A stretch of DNA of 64,000 nucleotides, from contig JAJFZO010000094.1 in NCBI GenBank assembly GCA_021397835.1, positions 4,750,001-4,814,000 on the forward strand. The letters are read 5' to 3'. Position 1 is the stretch's first letter. The number at the start of each line of letters is the position of its first letter. Positions 63,673 to 64,000 of the stretch are shown here, piece after piece. Position numbers and translations under genes: made by a program. The stretch comes from Moringa oleifera (lineage: Eukaryota; Streptophyta; Magnoliopsida; Brassicales; Moringaceae). The notes beneath the pieces are model-generated. The model was not told the DNA's origin. It saw nothing but the letters and a program-made list of their open reading frames with translations, and searched no databases.

Positions 63673-64000
63673 CTGCAACTAAAAAACAGTACAGAGAACA
63701 TTTGTCACTTCTTGATTCCTATTAGTTGAGAATTCTGCTTAGCTAACATGTTTCTTGCCTTCTAACCATGAGTTGATTTGAAATTTTGTTAGGCATTTTG
63801 AATTTTCATACCTATTTACTTTTGAACTACCATTACATAAAGTCACCCTAATTTATAAACCCTCCTTCCATTAAACGGAAATAACATGTTTACACTGAAA
63901 CCGAATGACACAGGAATAAAGCTCAACAACTATTAAATAAGGTGGCTCCAATTTAAGATCTTACTATATCTGCAATTCAATTAGATGCCTGAACTTATTA
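63673..64000 (-). other. SWEETIE intron sequence at the right edge
   Basis: Upstream of the acceptor TTAGTTGCAG (ending at 63673) the sequence is AT-rich and closed by stops in the gene's frame. It is most likely intron leading to an exon outside the window. Confidence 0.55.

Noticed and set aside
1..64000. tRNA, rRNA, snoRNA and CRISPR features
   Set aside because: I looked for tRNA-like B-box patterns and direct-repeat/spacer arrays and found none that hold up. The tandem arrays lack unique spacers.

Overview
This is nuclear DNA from a eudicot plant. Genes have many short exons and AT-rich introns, the intergenic DNA is extremely AT-rich and full of decayed repeats, and the proteins are plant families: a CYP735A P450, a plastid ribosomal protein with a transit peptide, a plant ISTL protein and SWEETIE. 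The species cannot be named from the sequence. No phage, plasmid, CRISPR or bacterial feature was seen.

Layout, left to right. A five-exon cytokinin hydroxylase (CYP735A, minus, 2988-5453). A six-exon ALG6 glucosyltransferase (minus, 10801-16654). A twelve-exon RAD23 ubiquitin receptor (plus, 20425-25409), head-to-head with ALG6 across about 3.8 kb. Next comes about 10 kb of AT-rich DNA. It holds a decayed spliced gene remnant (28.0-29.0 kb), a ~200-bp tandem array, and an LTR-like insertion that splits the array and carries a second array of ~90-bp units. A compact group follows: an IST1-like ESCRT gene (plus, 36013-37881), plastid ribosomal protein PSRP-3 (minus, 38647-39730) and the twelve-exon diflavin reductase ATR3 (minus, 40537-50768). 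The stretch from 51 to 61 kb holds a 20-bp minisatellite, a fossil hAT transposase and, most notably, a TAS4-like non-coding RNA locus. The window closes with the 3' end of SWEETIE (minus, 61005 to beyond the right edge).

The main discovery is the TAS4-like locus (about 57.1-58.1 kb, plus). It has a TATA box, a probable spliced leader, and a 22-nt site fully complementary to miR828 as found in most non-Brassicaceae dicots. The fourth 21-nt register downstream of the predicted cleavage reads, in sense, as the I-P-R-P-R-A-F codons of the subgroup-6 anthocyanin MYB signature (KPRPR[S/T]F). That is the position (3'D4 minus) from which the known TAS4-siR81(-) arises in Arabidopsis. The locus would therefore make siRNAs that restrain anthocyanin MYB regulators. 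It has no protein product and would be missed by gene callers.

The coding genes are housekeeping or hormone genes and do not form one pathway. Their order is informative. CYP735A, ALG6 and RAD23 are in the order of Arabidopsis At5g38450-At5g38460-At5g38470, while CYP735A plus SWEETIE recalls the At1g67110-At1g67140 block. This fits an ancestral segment that was duplicated and differentially lost in Brassicaceae. Exon borders below were read by eye from splice motifs and reading-frame continuity. For all complete coding genes the joined exons keep frame to the stop codon.
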